64,000 nt of DNA, from NCBI GenBank assembly GCA_963756745.1, contig CAVWOU010000012.1, forward strand, positions 62,001 to 126,000, read 5' to 3'. Shown piece after piece: positions 1 to 8,503 of the stretch. A program made the position numbers and the translations under genes. Numbering within the stretch: position 1 is the stretch's first letter; each line of letters opens with the position of its first letter. The stretch is from DASPWW01 sp963756745 (lineage in GTDB: Bacteria; Actinomycetota; Thermoleophilia; Solirubrobacterales; 70-9). Under the pieces are notes generated by a model. That model did not search any database, was not told where the DNA came from, and saw nothing but the letters and a program-made list of their open reading frames with translations.

Positions 1-1
1 G

Positions 2-250
2 GTGATCGAGCGCCGCGGCACCGGGGGCGGGAACTTCCGCCGCATGTACGCCCGTTTCCTCGCCGAGGTGGGCTACGACGAGGCCGCGCTCGCCGGCGAG
101 GCCGCGGAGCGCTGGAGCGCACTCGCCGCAGCGTTCCTGGCCGCGAGCGAGGCGGACGCCCCGAACGCGGATCTGTGGTCGTCCGTCGGCGAGCAGGCGT
201 CGCGCGTCCTCGACGCGGAGGAGCGGCTGTGGGAGGGACTGGCCGCTTAG
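2..250 (+). CDS. C-terminal end of a DUF4872/BtrH-like protein (partial)
   Basis: Only the last 82 residues or so lie in the window and the reading frame is open to the left edge, so the true start is outside. The segment GGGNFRRMYARFLAEVGYDE followed by an alanine-rich helix with 'ERWSALAAAF' resembles the end of the DUF4872 domain found after BtrH-like N-terminal domains (peptidase-like or acyl-transfer proteins). That match is from memory of the family pattern. The GTG at position 2 is probably an internal valine. Function cannot be stated from this fragment. It converges on the minus-strand methyltransferase with only 7 bp between the stops. Confidence 0.5.
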   Translation: MIERRGTGGGNFRRMYARFLAEVGYDEAALAGEAAERWSALAAAFLAASEADAPNADLWSSVGEQASRVLDAEERLWEGLAA

Positions 251-257
251 GCGGCGA

Positions 258-863
258 TCACGCCCGCAGCCGCGCGAAGTAGCCCAGCTTCGGCCCCACG
301 TGCCCCTCGAACACGAGGCTCGCGGCCTCGGCACGGCGGCGCAGGGTGCTCAGCCTGACCATGTGCGGGTCCCCGAACAGCTCGCCGACGATCAGCCGCC
401 CGCCGGGCTTGAGCACGCGGTTGATCTCGCTCAGGGCCGCGTCAGGATCGGGAATCTCGCCGAGCACCGCCGTCAGGGCGACGGCGTCGAACGAGTCGTC
501 GTCATAGGGCAGCGACCGCGCGTCGCCGAGAGTGGGATGCAGGTTCGAGATCCCGCGCTCGCGGGCGCGCTCCATCGTATGGTCGAGCATCTCCTGCTGG
601 ACGTCGAAGATCTCGACCGCGCCGTCGGGCCCGACCCAGTCGGCGAGGTCGAGTGTGTAATAGCCGGTTCCCGGACCGATCTCGAGCACCCGCTCGCCCG
701 ACGCTGGCTCGAGGATCTGCCGCAGGCGGTCGCGGGTGATCAAGGGATGGGGAGCCTCGACGAAGAATCGCTGGCCGTACGGGCAAGCCGAGGGGTTCTT
801 GCGCCACCAGAGCGCCGCGGCGATGACCGCCAGGGCCGCGAGCGCGAGCAGCCGGCGGATCAC
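258..863 (-). CDS. membrane-anchored class I SAM-dependent methyltransferase
   Basis: 201 residues. Residues 1-20 form a hydrophobic helix after MIRR, which looks like a membrane anchor or uncleaved signal. A class I methyltransferase fold follows: SAM-binding motif VLEIGPGTGYYT (about 59-70), an acidic residue after strand beta2 (EIFDVQ), GDARSLPYDDDSFD (motif II region, about 113-126) and LKPGGRLIVGE (motif III). This is the UbiE/COQ5-like Methyltransf_11 pattern; the substrate is unknown. The GTG start overlaps the stop of the upstream small gene (GTGA), so the two are translationally coupled at the end of a minus-strand run reaching back to 3737. Confidence 0.85.
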   Translation of the reverse strand: MIRRLLALAALAVIAAALWWRKNPSACPYGQRFFVEAPHPLITRDRLRQILEPASGERVLEIGPGTGYYTLDLADWVGPDGAVEIFDVQQEMLDHTMERARERGISNLHPTLGDARSLPYDDDSFDAVALTAVLGEIPDPDAALSEINRVLKPGGRLIVGELFGDPHMVRLSTLRRRAEAASLVFEGHVGPKLGYFARLRA

Positions 864-1084
864 TTGCCGGAGAACCCGATCGCCTGCGCGCCGCCCTCGA
901 TCCGCAGGAACACGACCTGGCGCAGGTCGAGCACGAGCTCGGAGTCCTGCGCGGTCAGCGAGCGCCAGCCGTCGCCTTGCTCGAGCGCGCTTCGCAGCCC
1001 GGCGAGCTCCTCCTCGGCGAGCCGCGCGGCCGCGACCTGTCCGCCCGCGAACCCGATCTCGACCCTCCGGCTCTCGGACGCCAT
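860..1084 (-). CDS. small conserved protein, DUF3107-like
   Basis: 74 residues from an ATG at 1084. The pattern VEIGF...RLAEEELAGL...GWRSLTAQDSELVLDLRQVVFLRIE resembles actinobacterial DUF3107 proteins, which are small beta-rich proteins of unknown role ending in a 'V.L..V.y.ei' strand. It sits 2 bp after methylmalonyl-CoA epimerase and overlaps the methyltransferase start by 4 bp, so it is almost certainly co-transcribed. No catalytic motif is visible. The family assignment is tentative, but the compact operon position supports a real gene. Confidence 0.6.
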   Translation of the reverse strand: MASESRRVEIGFAGGQVAAARLAEEELAGLRSALEQGDGWRSLTAQDSELVLDLRQVVFLRIEGGAQAIGFSGK

Positions 1085-1086
1085 CC

Positions 1087-1497
1087 CTAAGCCTCCTCCG
1101 CCGGCTCCACGATCTCGGTCAGAACGCTGCCGGTCGCCTTCGGGTGCACGAACGCGACCCTGCTGCCGCGGATGCCCGCGCGCGGCTGCTCGTCGATCAG
1201 CTCGAGCCCCGCGCCCCTCAACCGCTCCAGCGTCGCTTCGATGTCCTCGACCGCGTAGGCCACGTGATGCAGCCCCTCGCCGCGGCGCTCGATGAACTTG
1301 CCCACCGCCGTGTCGGCGCCGAGCGGCTGCAGCAGCTCGACGTGGCCGTCGCCGACGTCGAGAAGCGCGGCCTCGACGCCCTGGGACTCCACCCGCTCGC
1401 GGTGCGCCAGCGGCATTCCCAGGGTCCCCTCGTAGAGGGCGGCGGCCGCGTCGAGGTCCGAGACCGCGACGCCGACGTGATCGATCCGATCGAACAT
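1087..1497 (-). CDS. mce: methylmalonyl-CoA epimerase
   Basis: 136 residues, the usual length. It interconverts (2S)- and (2R)-methylmalonyl-CoA in the cytosol, linking propionyl-CoA carboxylation to methylmalonyl-CoA mutase. It is a vicinal-oxygen-chelate protein with two glyoxalase-like modules. The expected metal ligands are visible: His in FDRIDHVGVAV near the N terminus, the ELLQPL strand (about residue 58), HHVAYAV (about 77-83) and Glu in LTEIVEP near the C terminus. The N-terminal IDHVGVAVSDLDAA is the hallmark of this family. The biotin-dependent acyl-CoA carboxylase alpha chain at 51944-53716 could supply its substrate; the mutase is not in the window. Confidence 0.9.
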   Translation of the reverse strand: MFDRIDHVGVAVSDLDAAAALYEGTLGMPLAHRERVESQGVEAALLDVGDGHVELLQPLGADTAVGKFIERRGEGLHHVAYAVEDIEATLERLRGAGLELIDEQPRAGIRGSRVAFVHPKATGSVLTEIVEPAEEA

Positions 1498-1551
1498 GGG
1501 CGCGGGAGTCTACGACTCGGTCGTCCTCGGCCGGGTCGCTCGCGGGCTGAT

Positions 1552-2400
1552 TCAAGCTTGCGCGGCGCCCTCGGCGCGCAGGATCTCGGCAAGGGCCGCC
1601 GTGCCGACCTCGAGCTGCTCGTCGGTCGGCTCGCGGGTCGCGACCCGCCGCTGGATCTCGGTCCCCGGACGGCGCAGCGCGTGGGCGAGCGAGGTGTCGG
1701 GGTTGCGCTCGCTCCAGGCGAACAGCTCGGCGGCGATCCCGACGCCGACGATTCCCGCCGCGCCGCGGGCGATCGGGCCGGGCTGCTCGAGAATCCGCTC
1801 GATCGCGAGCTGGCCGGCGATCGAGAGCGCCAGCAACGGCACGACCAGGTGGGACCCGCAGCGGTCGTGTTCCTTGGGGACCTCCCTGGGGTCGATCCGC
1901 CCCTGCTCGTAGGCGCCGATCGCCTTGTGCTCGACGCCGTGGTACGCGGCGAGGTCCGAGTCGCGCAGCGCGACGAGCGCCGGGAGCGCGCCGAGGATCG
2001 CGGCGACGCTCTCGCGCCACAGCGTCGCTGGGCGGCCGCGTCGCAGCGCGCCGCTCAGGAGCGTCACCATCGCCGCGGCCGCGAGCACGCGGGGGTCCTC
2101 GAGCGGGAGCCGCGCCACAGGGAGGTTCCGGCGCGCGAGCGGCACGACCGCGAATCCCTCGAGCAGCTTGATCGGGCCACGCAGCAGCGGTACCGTCGCG
2201 ACCACGCCCCCGATCGTCGGCTTGCGCCCCGACGCGACCTCGAGCTCTCCGTCCGGCGCCCGCGCGGCGATCGCCCAGGAGGTCGGGCCGTGGATCAGCA
2301 GGCCGTTGCGAAGCGCCATCCCGCCGAGGCGCAGCCGCGGCGAAGCCCCGTTCCCCGACACGGCCGGGTCGGCGGCCGCCGGGAGTGCCGTGTCGCTCAA
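1552..2400 (-). CDS. DUF1385 family membrane protein (YqhQ-like)
   Basis: 282 residues. The diagnostic DUF1385 block is present in the middle (YHGVEHKAIGAYE, then REVPKEHDRCGSHLVVPLLAL), with His, Glu and Cys residues that may bind metal. Hydrophobic segments flank it. Family members such as B. subtilis YqhQ are predicted metal-dependent membrane proteins of unknown function. The N-terminal block 'RLRLGGMALRNGLLIHGPTSWAIAARAPDG' (in part) also matches the family, which starts with a 'GGMAvrnGvlirgp' pattern. The start is TTG at 2400, overlapping the M20 peptidase stop (TTGA). Confidence 0.8.
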   Translation of the reverse strand: MSDTALPAAADPAVSGNGASPRLRLGGMALRNGLLIHGPTSWAIAARAPDGELEVASGRKPTIGGVVATVPLLRGPIKLLEGFAVVPLARRNLPVARLPLEDPRVLAAAAMVTLLSGALRRGRPATLWRESVAAILGALPALVALRDSDLAAYHGVEHKAIGAYEQGRIDPREVPKEHDRCGSHLVVPLLALSIAGQLAIERILEQPGPIARGAAGIVGVGIAAELFAWSERNPDTSLAHALRRPGTEIQRRVATREPTDEQLEVGTAALAEILRAEGAAQA

Positions 2401-3737
2401 CCCAGCACCCGGGTCGGGAGATCACAGAAGAAGCGCGCCGCCAGCTCGACGTCGGGGGCAGCGACTCGCTCGTCCGCGCCGTGGATGAGGGGCGCCTCCT
2501 CGGCGAGGGTCATCACGTTGGACGGGCAGAAGCCGAGCACCGTGGCGCCGAACCGCGCGCGGAACCAGTGGCTGTCGCTGAAGCCGGCCATCAGGGTCGG
2601 CACCAGTCGCGCGCTGGGGTCGACCTCTGCCACCCAACCGGAGATCGCGTCCGCAAGCGGGCCCTCGAGCCGCGAGCGGTTGCCGACGATGCACTCGGGG
2701 ATCTCGAGCTCCCAATCGCCGTCGCCGAGCAGCGCCGCGACCCGGCGCCGGACGTGATCCTCGTCCAGTTCCGGCGGCGTGCGGCAATCGACCAGGACCT
2801 CGCAATGGGCCGGGATCACGTTCTCCTTCACCCCACCCTCGATCATCACCGGCACGATCGTGACGCCGAGCATCGGCTCCGCGAGGTAGTCGGCGAGAGC
2901 GGGATCCTCCGCGCGGACCCGCTCGACCGCCGCCGCCAGCTCGTTGTTGCCGGCGTCGCCCAGGTCCTCGTCGAGCAGGGTCGAGAGGAACTTCACAGGC
3001 TCGGGCGAGGGATCGGCCGGCGGCTGCTCATGCATCCGCTCGAGGAGCCGCGCCATCTTCAGCACCGCGTTCTCGCCCATGCGGGGCACGGACGCGTGGC
3101 CGGCGCGCCCGTGCGTGCGCACGCGCAGCCGGCAGACGCCCTTCTCGCCGAGCGCGACGGTGTAGAAGCGCCGGCCCCCGAAGTCGACCGCGATCCCGCC
3201 GCCCTCGTTGACGACCAAGTCGCTGCGGACGAGGTCGGGGCGCTCCTTGCACAGCCAGCGCGCGCCCAGCTTCGCTCCGCGCTCCTCGTCGGCTGTGACC
3301 ACCACCAGCAGATCGCCCGCCGGGGGCCGCCATCCGGAGCGGGCGAGGGCGACCGCCGCCGCGACCTCGGCCGCGACCTGAGACTTCATGTCGAGCGCCC
3401 CGCGACCCCACACCTCGCCGTCGCGAAGCTCACCGGACCACGGATCGCTCGTCCAGTCCGCGGGGTCGGCCGGAACCGTGTCGACGTGGCTCAGCAGGCA
3501 GAGCACGGGGCCCGGCGACTCGCCGCGAAGGCGGGCGACGAGGTTCGGCCGGTCGGGTTCCGCGGCGGGCAGCTCGCACTCGAAGCCGACGCCGGCGAGT
3601 AGATCGCGCAGCACGAGCTGTGCCTCGGTCTCGTTTCCCGGCGGATTCGAGGTGTCGATCCGGATCAGCTGCTGCAGCAGGCCGACGGCCTCCGCCCCTA
3701 GCTCGGCCTGCGGCGCGAGCGCGACCTCCTCGCTCAT
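2397..3737 (-). CDS. M20 family metallopeptidase (ArgE/DapE/carboxypeptidase type)
   Basis: 446 residues, typical for the M20 family. A di-zinc amidohydrolase/peptidase with visible ligands: His in LLSHVDTVPAD (about residue 83), Asp in GALDMKSQVA, the catalytic/ligand Glu pair in TADEERGAKLG, and His near the C terminus in PLIHGADERV. The middle lid domain contains ALGEKGVCRLRVRTHGRAGH, the usual dimerisation region. Substrate is not evident; such enzymes hydrolyse N-acyl amino acids or dipeptides in the cytosol. It is the first gene of the minus-strand run 258-3737; upstream lies only a decayed transporter fragment. Confidence 0.85.
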   Translation of the reverse strand: MSEEVALAPQAELGAEAVGLLQQLIRIDTSNPPGNETEAQLVLRDLLAGVGFECELPAAEPDRPNLVARLRGESPGPVLCLLSHVDTVPADPADWTSDPWSGELRDGEVWGRGALDMKSQVAAEVAAAVALARSGWRPPAGDLLVVVTADEERGAKLGARWLCKERPDLVRSDLVVNEGGGIAVDFGGRRFYTVALGEKGVCRLRVRTHGRAGHASVPRMGENAVLKMARLLERMHEQPPADPSPEPVKFLSTLLDEDLGDAGNNELAAAVERVRAEDPALADYLAEPMLGVTIVPVMIEGGVKENVIPAHCEVLVDCRTPPELDEDHVRRRVAALLGDGDWELEIPECIVGNRSRLEGPLADAISGWVAEVDPSARLVPTLMAGFSDSHWFRARFGATVLGFCPSNVMTLAEEAPLIHGADERVAAPDVELAARFFCDLPTRVLG

Positions 3738-3763
3738 GAATTCAGGTTACCCGCGATGATCGC

Positions 3764-3981
3764 TCAGCCGACGATCGCCTGAACGAGCATCGACAGCCCG
3801 GTCACCCGAGGATTGCTGCACCGCTGATCGCGACGTTGGCGCCCGCGCCGGCGGCGGGCGAGGAGGCGAGCAGGACGACGAGCGGCAGGCGCAGGTTTCC
3901 GAGCACGAGCCCGACCACGCCGCCGAGCAGTCCCACCCCGAACGCCCAGGCGACGAGCGCAATCAGCTCGAGCGCCTCCAC
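3764..3981 (-). pseudogene. remnant of a TauE/SafE (TSUP) permease
   Basis: Reading from GTG at 3981 gives 59 residues to a TGA at 3802. They are hydrophobic and end with GANVAISGAAILG. The pattern GVGLLGGVVGLVLGNLRLPL followed by 'AAGAGANVAISG' resembles the first two helices of TauE/SafE sulfite-exporter-family permeases, which normally have about 250 residues and eight helices. A further short stretch in another frame (VTGLSMLVQAIVG, ending at 3764) could be the last helix. I infer an internally deleted permease. A genuine 59-residue membrane protein is the alternative. Confidence 0.4.
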
Positions 3982-4005
3982 GGGCGGGGTTCATACTCCA
4001 TTCGC

Positions 4006-5342
4006 ATGGAGCGGCTCTTCGACACGGGGGAGACGCCGCGGCAGCGCACGAGCGTCCCCCCGACCAGGCGCCGCTGGCGGTGAGGCTGCGACCGCGCGAT
4101 CTCGACGAGCTGGTCGGGCAGGAGCACCTGCTCGCCCCCGGGTCGACGCTGCGCGCCGCGATCGAGGCAGGCGAGCCCCACAGCGCGATCTTCTACGGGC
4201 CGCCCGGGTCGGGGAAGACGAGCCTCGCGCGGATCATCGCCGCGCGCGCTCGCGGTGCGTTCGAGGAGGCCTCGGCGGTGAACGCCGGCCGGCCGGAGGT
4301 GCGGGCCGTGATCAAGCGGGCGGAGGAGCGGCGGGAGGCGGCGGGCGAGCCGACGATCTTCTTCCTCGACGAGATCCACCGCTTCAACAAGGCGCAGCAG
4401 GACGCGCTGCTCCCCGCCGTCGAGGAGGGACTGATCACGCTGATCGGCGCCACGACCGAGAACCCCTACTTCGAAGTGATCTCGGCGCTGCTGTCGCGGT
4501 GCCAGATCTACGAGCTTCGCCCGCTCGGCGACACGCAGATCGAGGAGCTCGTCCGCCGGTCGCTGAGCGACGCGCGCGGGATCCCCGACCCGCCCGAGGT
4601 CGCGGAAGACGCGATCGAGGTTCTGGTCGCCCGCTCGGGCGGCGACGCACGGATCGCGCTGGGAGCACTGGAGCGCGCCGTCGAGGCCGCCCGCGAGCGC
4701 CACGGGCCGGTCGACGTGTCGGCCGTGGAGGACGCCCTGCAGCGCAAGGCGCTCCTCTACGACCGCGAGGGCGACCGCCACTACGACTACATCTCGGCGT
4801 GGATCAAGGCCACCCGCGGATCCGATCCCGACGCCTCGCTCTACTACCTCGCCGTGATGCTCGAGGGCGGGGAGGACCCTCGCTTCATCGCCCGCCGCAT
4901 GGTGATCCTCGCCTCAGAAGACATCGGGAACGCGGACCCGATGGCGCTGGTCGTCGCCAACGCCGCCGCCGAAGCCGTCGACCGGGTAGGTCTCCCAGAG
5001 GCGACGCTCAACCTCGGCCAGGCCGCCGCGTACCTGGCGCTGGCGCCGAAGTCGAACGCGTCCTACCGCGGGATCTCCCGCGCGATCGGCCACGTTCGCG
5101 AGCACGGCGCGAAGCCGCCTCCGCCCTATCTCCAGGACGCGCACTACCCCGGGGCGCGCAAGCTCGGTCGCGGGGTCGGGTACGAGTACACGCACGACGC
5201 TCCCGGCGGAATCGGGAGCCAGGCGCTCGCGCCGGAAGGCCTCGAGTCGGAGCGCTTCTACGAGCCGACCGACCGCGGATTCGAAGCCGAGCTGAGCCGC
5301 CGGCTGGAGGAGGTGCGCCGCCGGCTCTCCGGTCGCGAATAG
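4006..5342 (+). CDS. rarA: replication-associated recombination protein RarA (AAA ATPase), 5' frameshift
   Basis: AAA+ clamp-loader-like ATPase acting at stalled forks. The uninterrupted frame starts at GTG 4080 (420 residues) with VRLRPRDLDELVGQEHLL. It contains Walker A GPPGSGKT, Walker B FFLDEIHRF, sensor GATTENPYFEV and the MgsA C-terminal domain (SYRGISRAIGHV). Family members begin about 25 residues earlier with 'M..LFD', and exactly that (MERLFDTGETPRQRTSV) lies at ATG 4006 in another frame. One extra C in the six-C run at 4056-4061 would join them as ...SVPPDQAPLAVRLRP. I therefore place the start at 4006 and regard the break as a homopolymer indel or recent mutation. Confidence 0.85.
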
Positions 5343-5377
5343 AATTGGCTGAGCAGCCAGGAAAGGAAAGCGAAGAG

Positions 5378-6982
5378 ATGGAAGCCGCCACTGCACTCCG
5401 CGACGAGACGCAGGCCACCGGAACCCTCGAGTCCTTCAACCCCGCGACCGGGGAGCTGGTCGGATCGGTCGGGACGATCACCCCGGACCAGGTCCAGGCG
5501 GTGGTCGACGAGGTCGCCGGGGTGCAGCCGTTCTGGGCCGAGCTCTCGCTCGACGACCGCGCGCGCTACCTGCGCGCGACGGCCGAGGCGCTGCTCGCCG
5601 ACCTCGACGAGATCGCCGAGCTGCTCACCCGCGAGCAGGGCAAGCCCAGGGTCGAGAGCTACACGATGGAGCTGCTCCCGACGGTGGACCTGCTCCACTG
5701 GTGCGCCGACAACGGCCCCGAGATCCTCGCCGACGAGCGCATCCCGTACCCGCAGCTATTCCTGAAGACGAAGAAGAGCTTCTTCAGCTACGAGCCGATC
5801 GGAGTCGTCGGGGTGATCGCGCCGTGGAACTACCCGTGGTCGATTCCGTTCGGCGAAGTCGCGATCGCGCTGATGGCCGGCAACGGCGTGGTGCTCAAGC
5901 CGGCGAGCCTCACGCCGCTGCTTGGCGAGCGGATCCAGGAGACATTCGAGAAGGGCGGCATCCCTGAGGGTCTCGTGCGAACGGTCCACGGCGGCGGCAG
6001 CGTCGGCGGCGCCCTGGCCGAGTCCTCGGCCGGGAAGATCTTCTTCACGGGCTCGGTCGGGGTCGGGCGCCGGGTGGGAGAGGCGTGCGCGAAGCTGCTC
6101 AAGGGGTCGGTGCTCGAGCTCGGCGGGAAGGACCCCCAGATCGTGTGCGCCGACGCCGATCTCGCGAACGCCGTCTCGGGCGCCGTGTGGGGCGGGTTCG
6201 CGAACGCCGGCCAGACGTGCTCGGGGATCGAGCGCACCTACGTCGTGCGCGAGGTCGCCGACCGGTTCATCGCGGGCGTTGTCCGCGAGACCGAGCGTTT
6301 GACGGTAGGCGACCCGCTGGACTGGGACACCGAGATCGGGCCGATGGTCTCCGCCCAGCAGGCGGAGAGCGTCACCGAGCTCGTGGACGACGCGATCGCG
6401 AACGGCGCCGAGCGGCTGACCGGAGGACCGCGCATCGTGCCCGGGTTCCAGGGCAAGTTCATCGCCCCCACGGTGCTCACCGGCGTGACGCACGAGATGC
6501 GGATCATGCGCGAGGAGATCTTCGGCCCGGTCCTGCCGATCGTCACCGTGGACAGCGAGGAGCAGGCGCTGGAGATGGCGAACGACTCGCAGTTCGGGCT
6601 CGGCGCGTCGATCTGGACCAAGGATCGCGCCAAGGGGGAGCGGATGGCGCGACGGGTGGAGTCGGGGATGGTGTGGATCAACGACCACTCCTACTCCCAC
6701 GGCGCCTGCCAGTGCTCATGGGGCGGCGTGAAGGAGTCCGGGGTCGGCCGCACGCACTCGAAGTTCGGCTTCTACGAGTGCGTCGACATCAAGCTGGTCG
6801 CCTGGGAGCCCGGCCTGACTCGGGACTTCTGGTGGCAGCCTTACGACCGCACGCTCGGCAACGCCGTGCGCGCCTCCGCACAGCTCGTCTACGGGCGGGA
6901 CGGGAACCGGCTGCGCGCGCTCCGCGAGGGTGCGGTCCCGCTGCTCAGGGCGACGGCGCGCACGTTCCGCAAGGGGCGCTAG
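5378..6982 (+). CDS. aldehyde dehydrogenase family protein
   Basis: 534 residues from ATG 5378, preceded by a purine-rich AGGAAAGGAAAGCGAAGAG. NAD(P)-dependent oxidation of an aldehyde to an acid. Visible motifs: the cofactor-binding APWNYPWSIPFGEV (about 146-159), FFTGSVGVGRRV, general-base LELGGKDPQIV, and the nucleophile Cys in NAGQTCSGIERTYV. The C-terminal core EIFGPVLPIV and GGVKESGVGRTHS is also standard. About 50 residues follow the usual end (PGLTRDFWWQPYD...RTFRKGR), a basic tail with no obvious domain. Substrate is unknown; succinate-semialdehyde or betaine-aldehyde dehydrogenases are the nearest types. It lies 35 bp after rarA. Confidence 0.9.
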   Translation: MEAATALRDETQATGTLESFNPATGELVGSVGTITPDQVQAVVDEVAGVQPFWAELSLDDRARYLRATAEALLADLDEIAELLTREQGKPRVESYTMELLPTVDLLHWCADNGPEILADERIPYPQLFLKTKKSFFSYEPIGVVGVIAPWNYPWSIPFGEVAIALMAGNGVVLKPASLTPLLGERIQETFEKGGIPEGLVRTVHGGGSVGGALAESSAGKIFFTGSVGVGRRVGEACAKLLKGSVLELGGKDPQIVCADADLANAVSGAVWGGFANAGQTCSGIERTYVVREVADRFIAGVVRETERLTVGDPLDWDTEIGPMVSAQQAESVTELVDDAIANGAERLTGGPRIVPGFQGKFIAPTVLTGVTHEMRIMREEIFGPVLPIVTVDSEEQALEMANDSQFGLGASIWTKDRAKGERMARRVESGMVWINDHSYSHGACQCSWGGVKESGVGRTHSKFGFYECVDIKLVAWEPGLTRDFWWQPYDRTLGNAVRASAQLVYGRDGNRLRALREGAVPLLRATARTFRKGR

Positions 6983-6988
6983 TCCGGC

Positions 6989-7642
6989 TCAGCGATCGAC
7001 GACGAGCTCCGGCGACCACTCGCTGCGGGTCTTCTTGCCGGAGCGCGAGCGCACCTGGAACCGGTACGAGCGCCCGCTCTTCACCTTGACCGGCTTCTTC
7101 TTCTTGCCAAACGTGCCCGCCGGCTTCGAGATGTCGCTCTTCCACTTCTTCCACTTCCCGCCGGTGCGGAAGCGGACGTCGTAGCTGTCTCCCGTCGTCG
7201 TGGTCGGCGTCGCCCACATCACGGGAATCGGCCCCTGGCCGGTGTCGGACGGTCCGAGCACCGGCCTGACGGAGACCTCCCCCTCCATCCCGACGTGGAT
7301 TTCGCAGTAGTAGGGGTAGCGGCCCGCCGACGCTGTGACACTGAACCCGTCCGGGTCGCTGCTCACCGGCTCGCCCGAGTCGAACAGCGCGCTCCCCGAC
7401 CCGAACGCGTCGCCCTGGACGACGTTGTGGCGATCGAACGTCCCCGACCCGCCCGGGCCCCACTCCCAGTCGAAGCTCCCGGCCCCGAGGTCGAGGGTCG
7501 CGCTCGCCGGGTTGTAGGTGTTGGAGTCCTCGACCGTGATCGTGGTCGATGCCGATGCGACGCCGGGCACCGCAAGTGCCGCCGCCAGCGCCGCGGTGGC
7601 GACGATCACGTAGCTGCGGACCTCTACCCTGCCCATGCCCAT
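6989..7642 (-). CDS. secreted cupredoxin (plastocyanin-like) protein
   Basis: 217 residues from ATG 7642 (an alternative ATG lies at 7636). Residues 1-32 are a Sec signal peptide ending VPGVASAS. The mature part is a blue-copper domain: a His in FDRHNVVQGD (about residue 71) and the ligand loop YYCEIHVGMEGEV (Cys, His, Met, about 112-122), giving a complete type 1 site. After it comes an 80-residue lysine-rich beta domain (GDSYDVRFRTGGKWKKWK...SYRFQVRSRSGKKT) resembling a fibronectin III-like module. Likely an extracellular electron-transfer or copper protein. A second cupredoxin with the same site but an LPXTG anchor is at 63226-63999. Confidence 0.85.
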   Translation of the reverse strand: MGMGRVEVRSYVIVATAALAAALAVPGVASASTTITVEDSNTYNPASATLDLGAGSFDWEWGPGGSGTFDRHNVVQGDAFGSGSALFDSGEPVSSDPDGFSVTASAGRYPYYCEIHVGMEGEVSVRPVLGPSDTGQGPIPVMWATPTTTTGDSYDVRFRTGGKWKKWKSDISKPAGTFGKKKKPVKVKSGRSYRFQVRSRSGKKTRSEWSPELVVDR

Positions 7643-7676
7643 GCGCGGCAGCTTAGCTTGGCGCTCCGGGGGAGAC

Positions 7677-8465
7677 TCAGCCGGGCAGGCGGACGTGGAG
7701 GTGGTTGTCGTGGTTGGCGAGCGGGATGACGATGCCCGCCGGACCCTCGAGCCCCGTGTTCGGGCCCACGAAGACCACCTCGGCGCCGGCGTGGACGAAC
7801 CGGTCGACGAGGTCCTGGGACAGCGGCAGGTCGATCTGCTCCACCGTCTTTGGCGACAGCTCCTTGCGATCGAGACGGGGGTAGTACAGGTCGACGTCGA
7901 GGCCGTTCTGGTGCGACGCGTGGCCGGGCAACCCGTATCGGGGGCCGAAGTCCCCGCCGTGCGGCCGGCTGAGGTCGCCGATCCCGATTCGCGGGGCATT
8001 GGGATGAGCGCGCGCGAACTCGCGCACCACGCCCAGCGTCGTGCGCACCAGGCGGTCTGTGCCCCATCGCCGCCAGCCGCGGTTCGGAGACTGCCTCTGG
8101 ATCGGATCCCAGGTGAAGAATCGGGCGCCGGCGCTCGGCAGCTTCACGCCGTCCTCGAGCCGGCCGGCGCTCGGCGCGCCTATCGGGGTCGACTCCCGCC
8201 ACTCGATCGGGGGCGGCTTGCGCGCTCTCTCGCGCGCCGGCTCGTCCCTCGCGAGCGGGCTTCTCGGGACGTCCGCCACACGTTCCGCCGTGGCGTCGTC
8301 CGCCGCACGTCCCGCCGCTCGGTCCTCGGCCATGCCTCGCTCGTCGGCGGCGAGCATCGCTCCCGCCGCCGCGGCCGAGCCCGCTGCCACGACCACGACC
8401 CCGAACAGCCACGCACGCCGCCTGCGCGCGCTTCGGCTCCCGGTCATGGTTATGAAGGTAGGCAC
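7677..8465 (-). CDS. penicillin-insensitive murein endopeptidase-like (M74/LAS) protein
   Basis: 262 residues from GTG 8465, with an alternative ATG at 8447. Neither is well spaced from the GGAGG, which directly precedes the GTG. An N-terminal basic stretch and hydrophobic helix (AWLFGVVVVAAGSAAAAG) anchors or exports it. The C-terminal half carries MepA-type zinc ligands: GDLSRPHGG, GHASHQNGLDVDLYYP (H...D) and the closing NHDNHLHVRLPG (H-x-H). Such enzymes cleave peptide cross-links in peptidoglycan outside the membrane. The region between the anchor and residue about 110 is charged and low-complexity. It is divergent from ccmA, with 38 bp between starts. Confidence 0.8.
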   Translation of the reverse strand: MPTFITMTGSRSARRRRAWLFGVVVVAAGSAAAAGAMLAADERGMAEDRAAGRAADDATAERVADVPRSPLARDEPARERARKPPPIEWRESTPIGAPSAGRLEDGVKLPSAGARFFTWDPIQRQSPNRGWRRWGTDRLVRTTLGVVREFARAHPNAPRIGIGDLSRPHGGDFGPRYGLPGHASHQNGLDVDLYYPRLDRKELSPKTVEQIDLPLSQDLVDRFVHAGAEVVFVGPNTGLEGPAGIVIPLANHDNHLHVRLPG

Positions 8466-8503
8466 CCTCCTTAATTGGGCCTAAGGGGTAGATTCGGCTC
8501 GCT

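Noticed and set aside
736..2757. 673-residue plus-strand open frame
   Set aside because: It is rich in Arg/Pro/Ala with no domains and lies opposite mce, DUF1385 and M20 genes that have clear family motifs; a high-GC antisense shadow.
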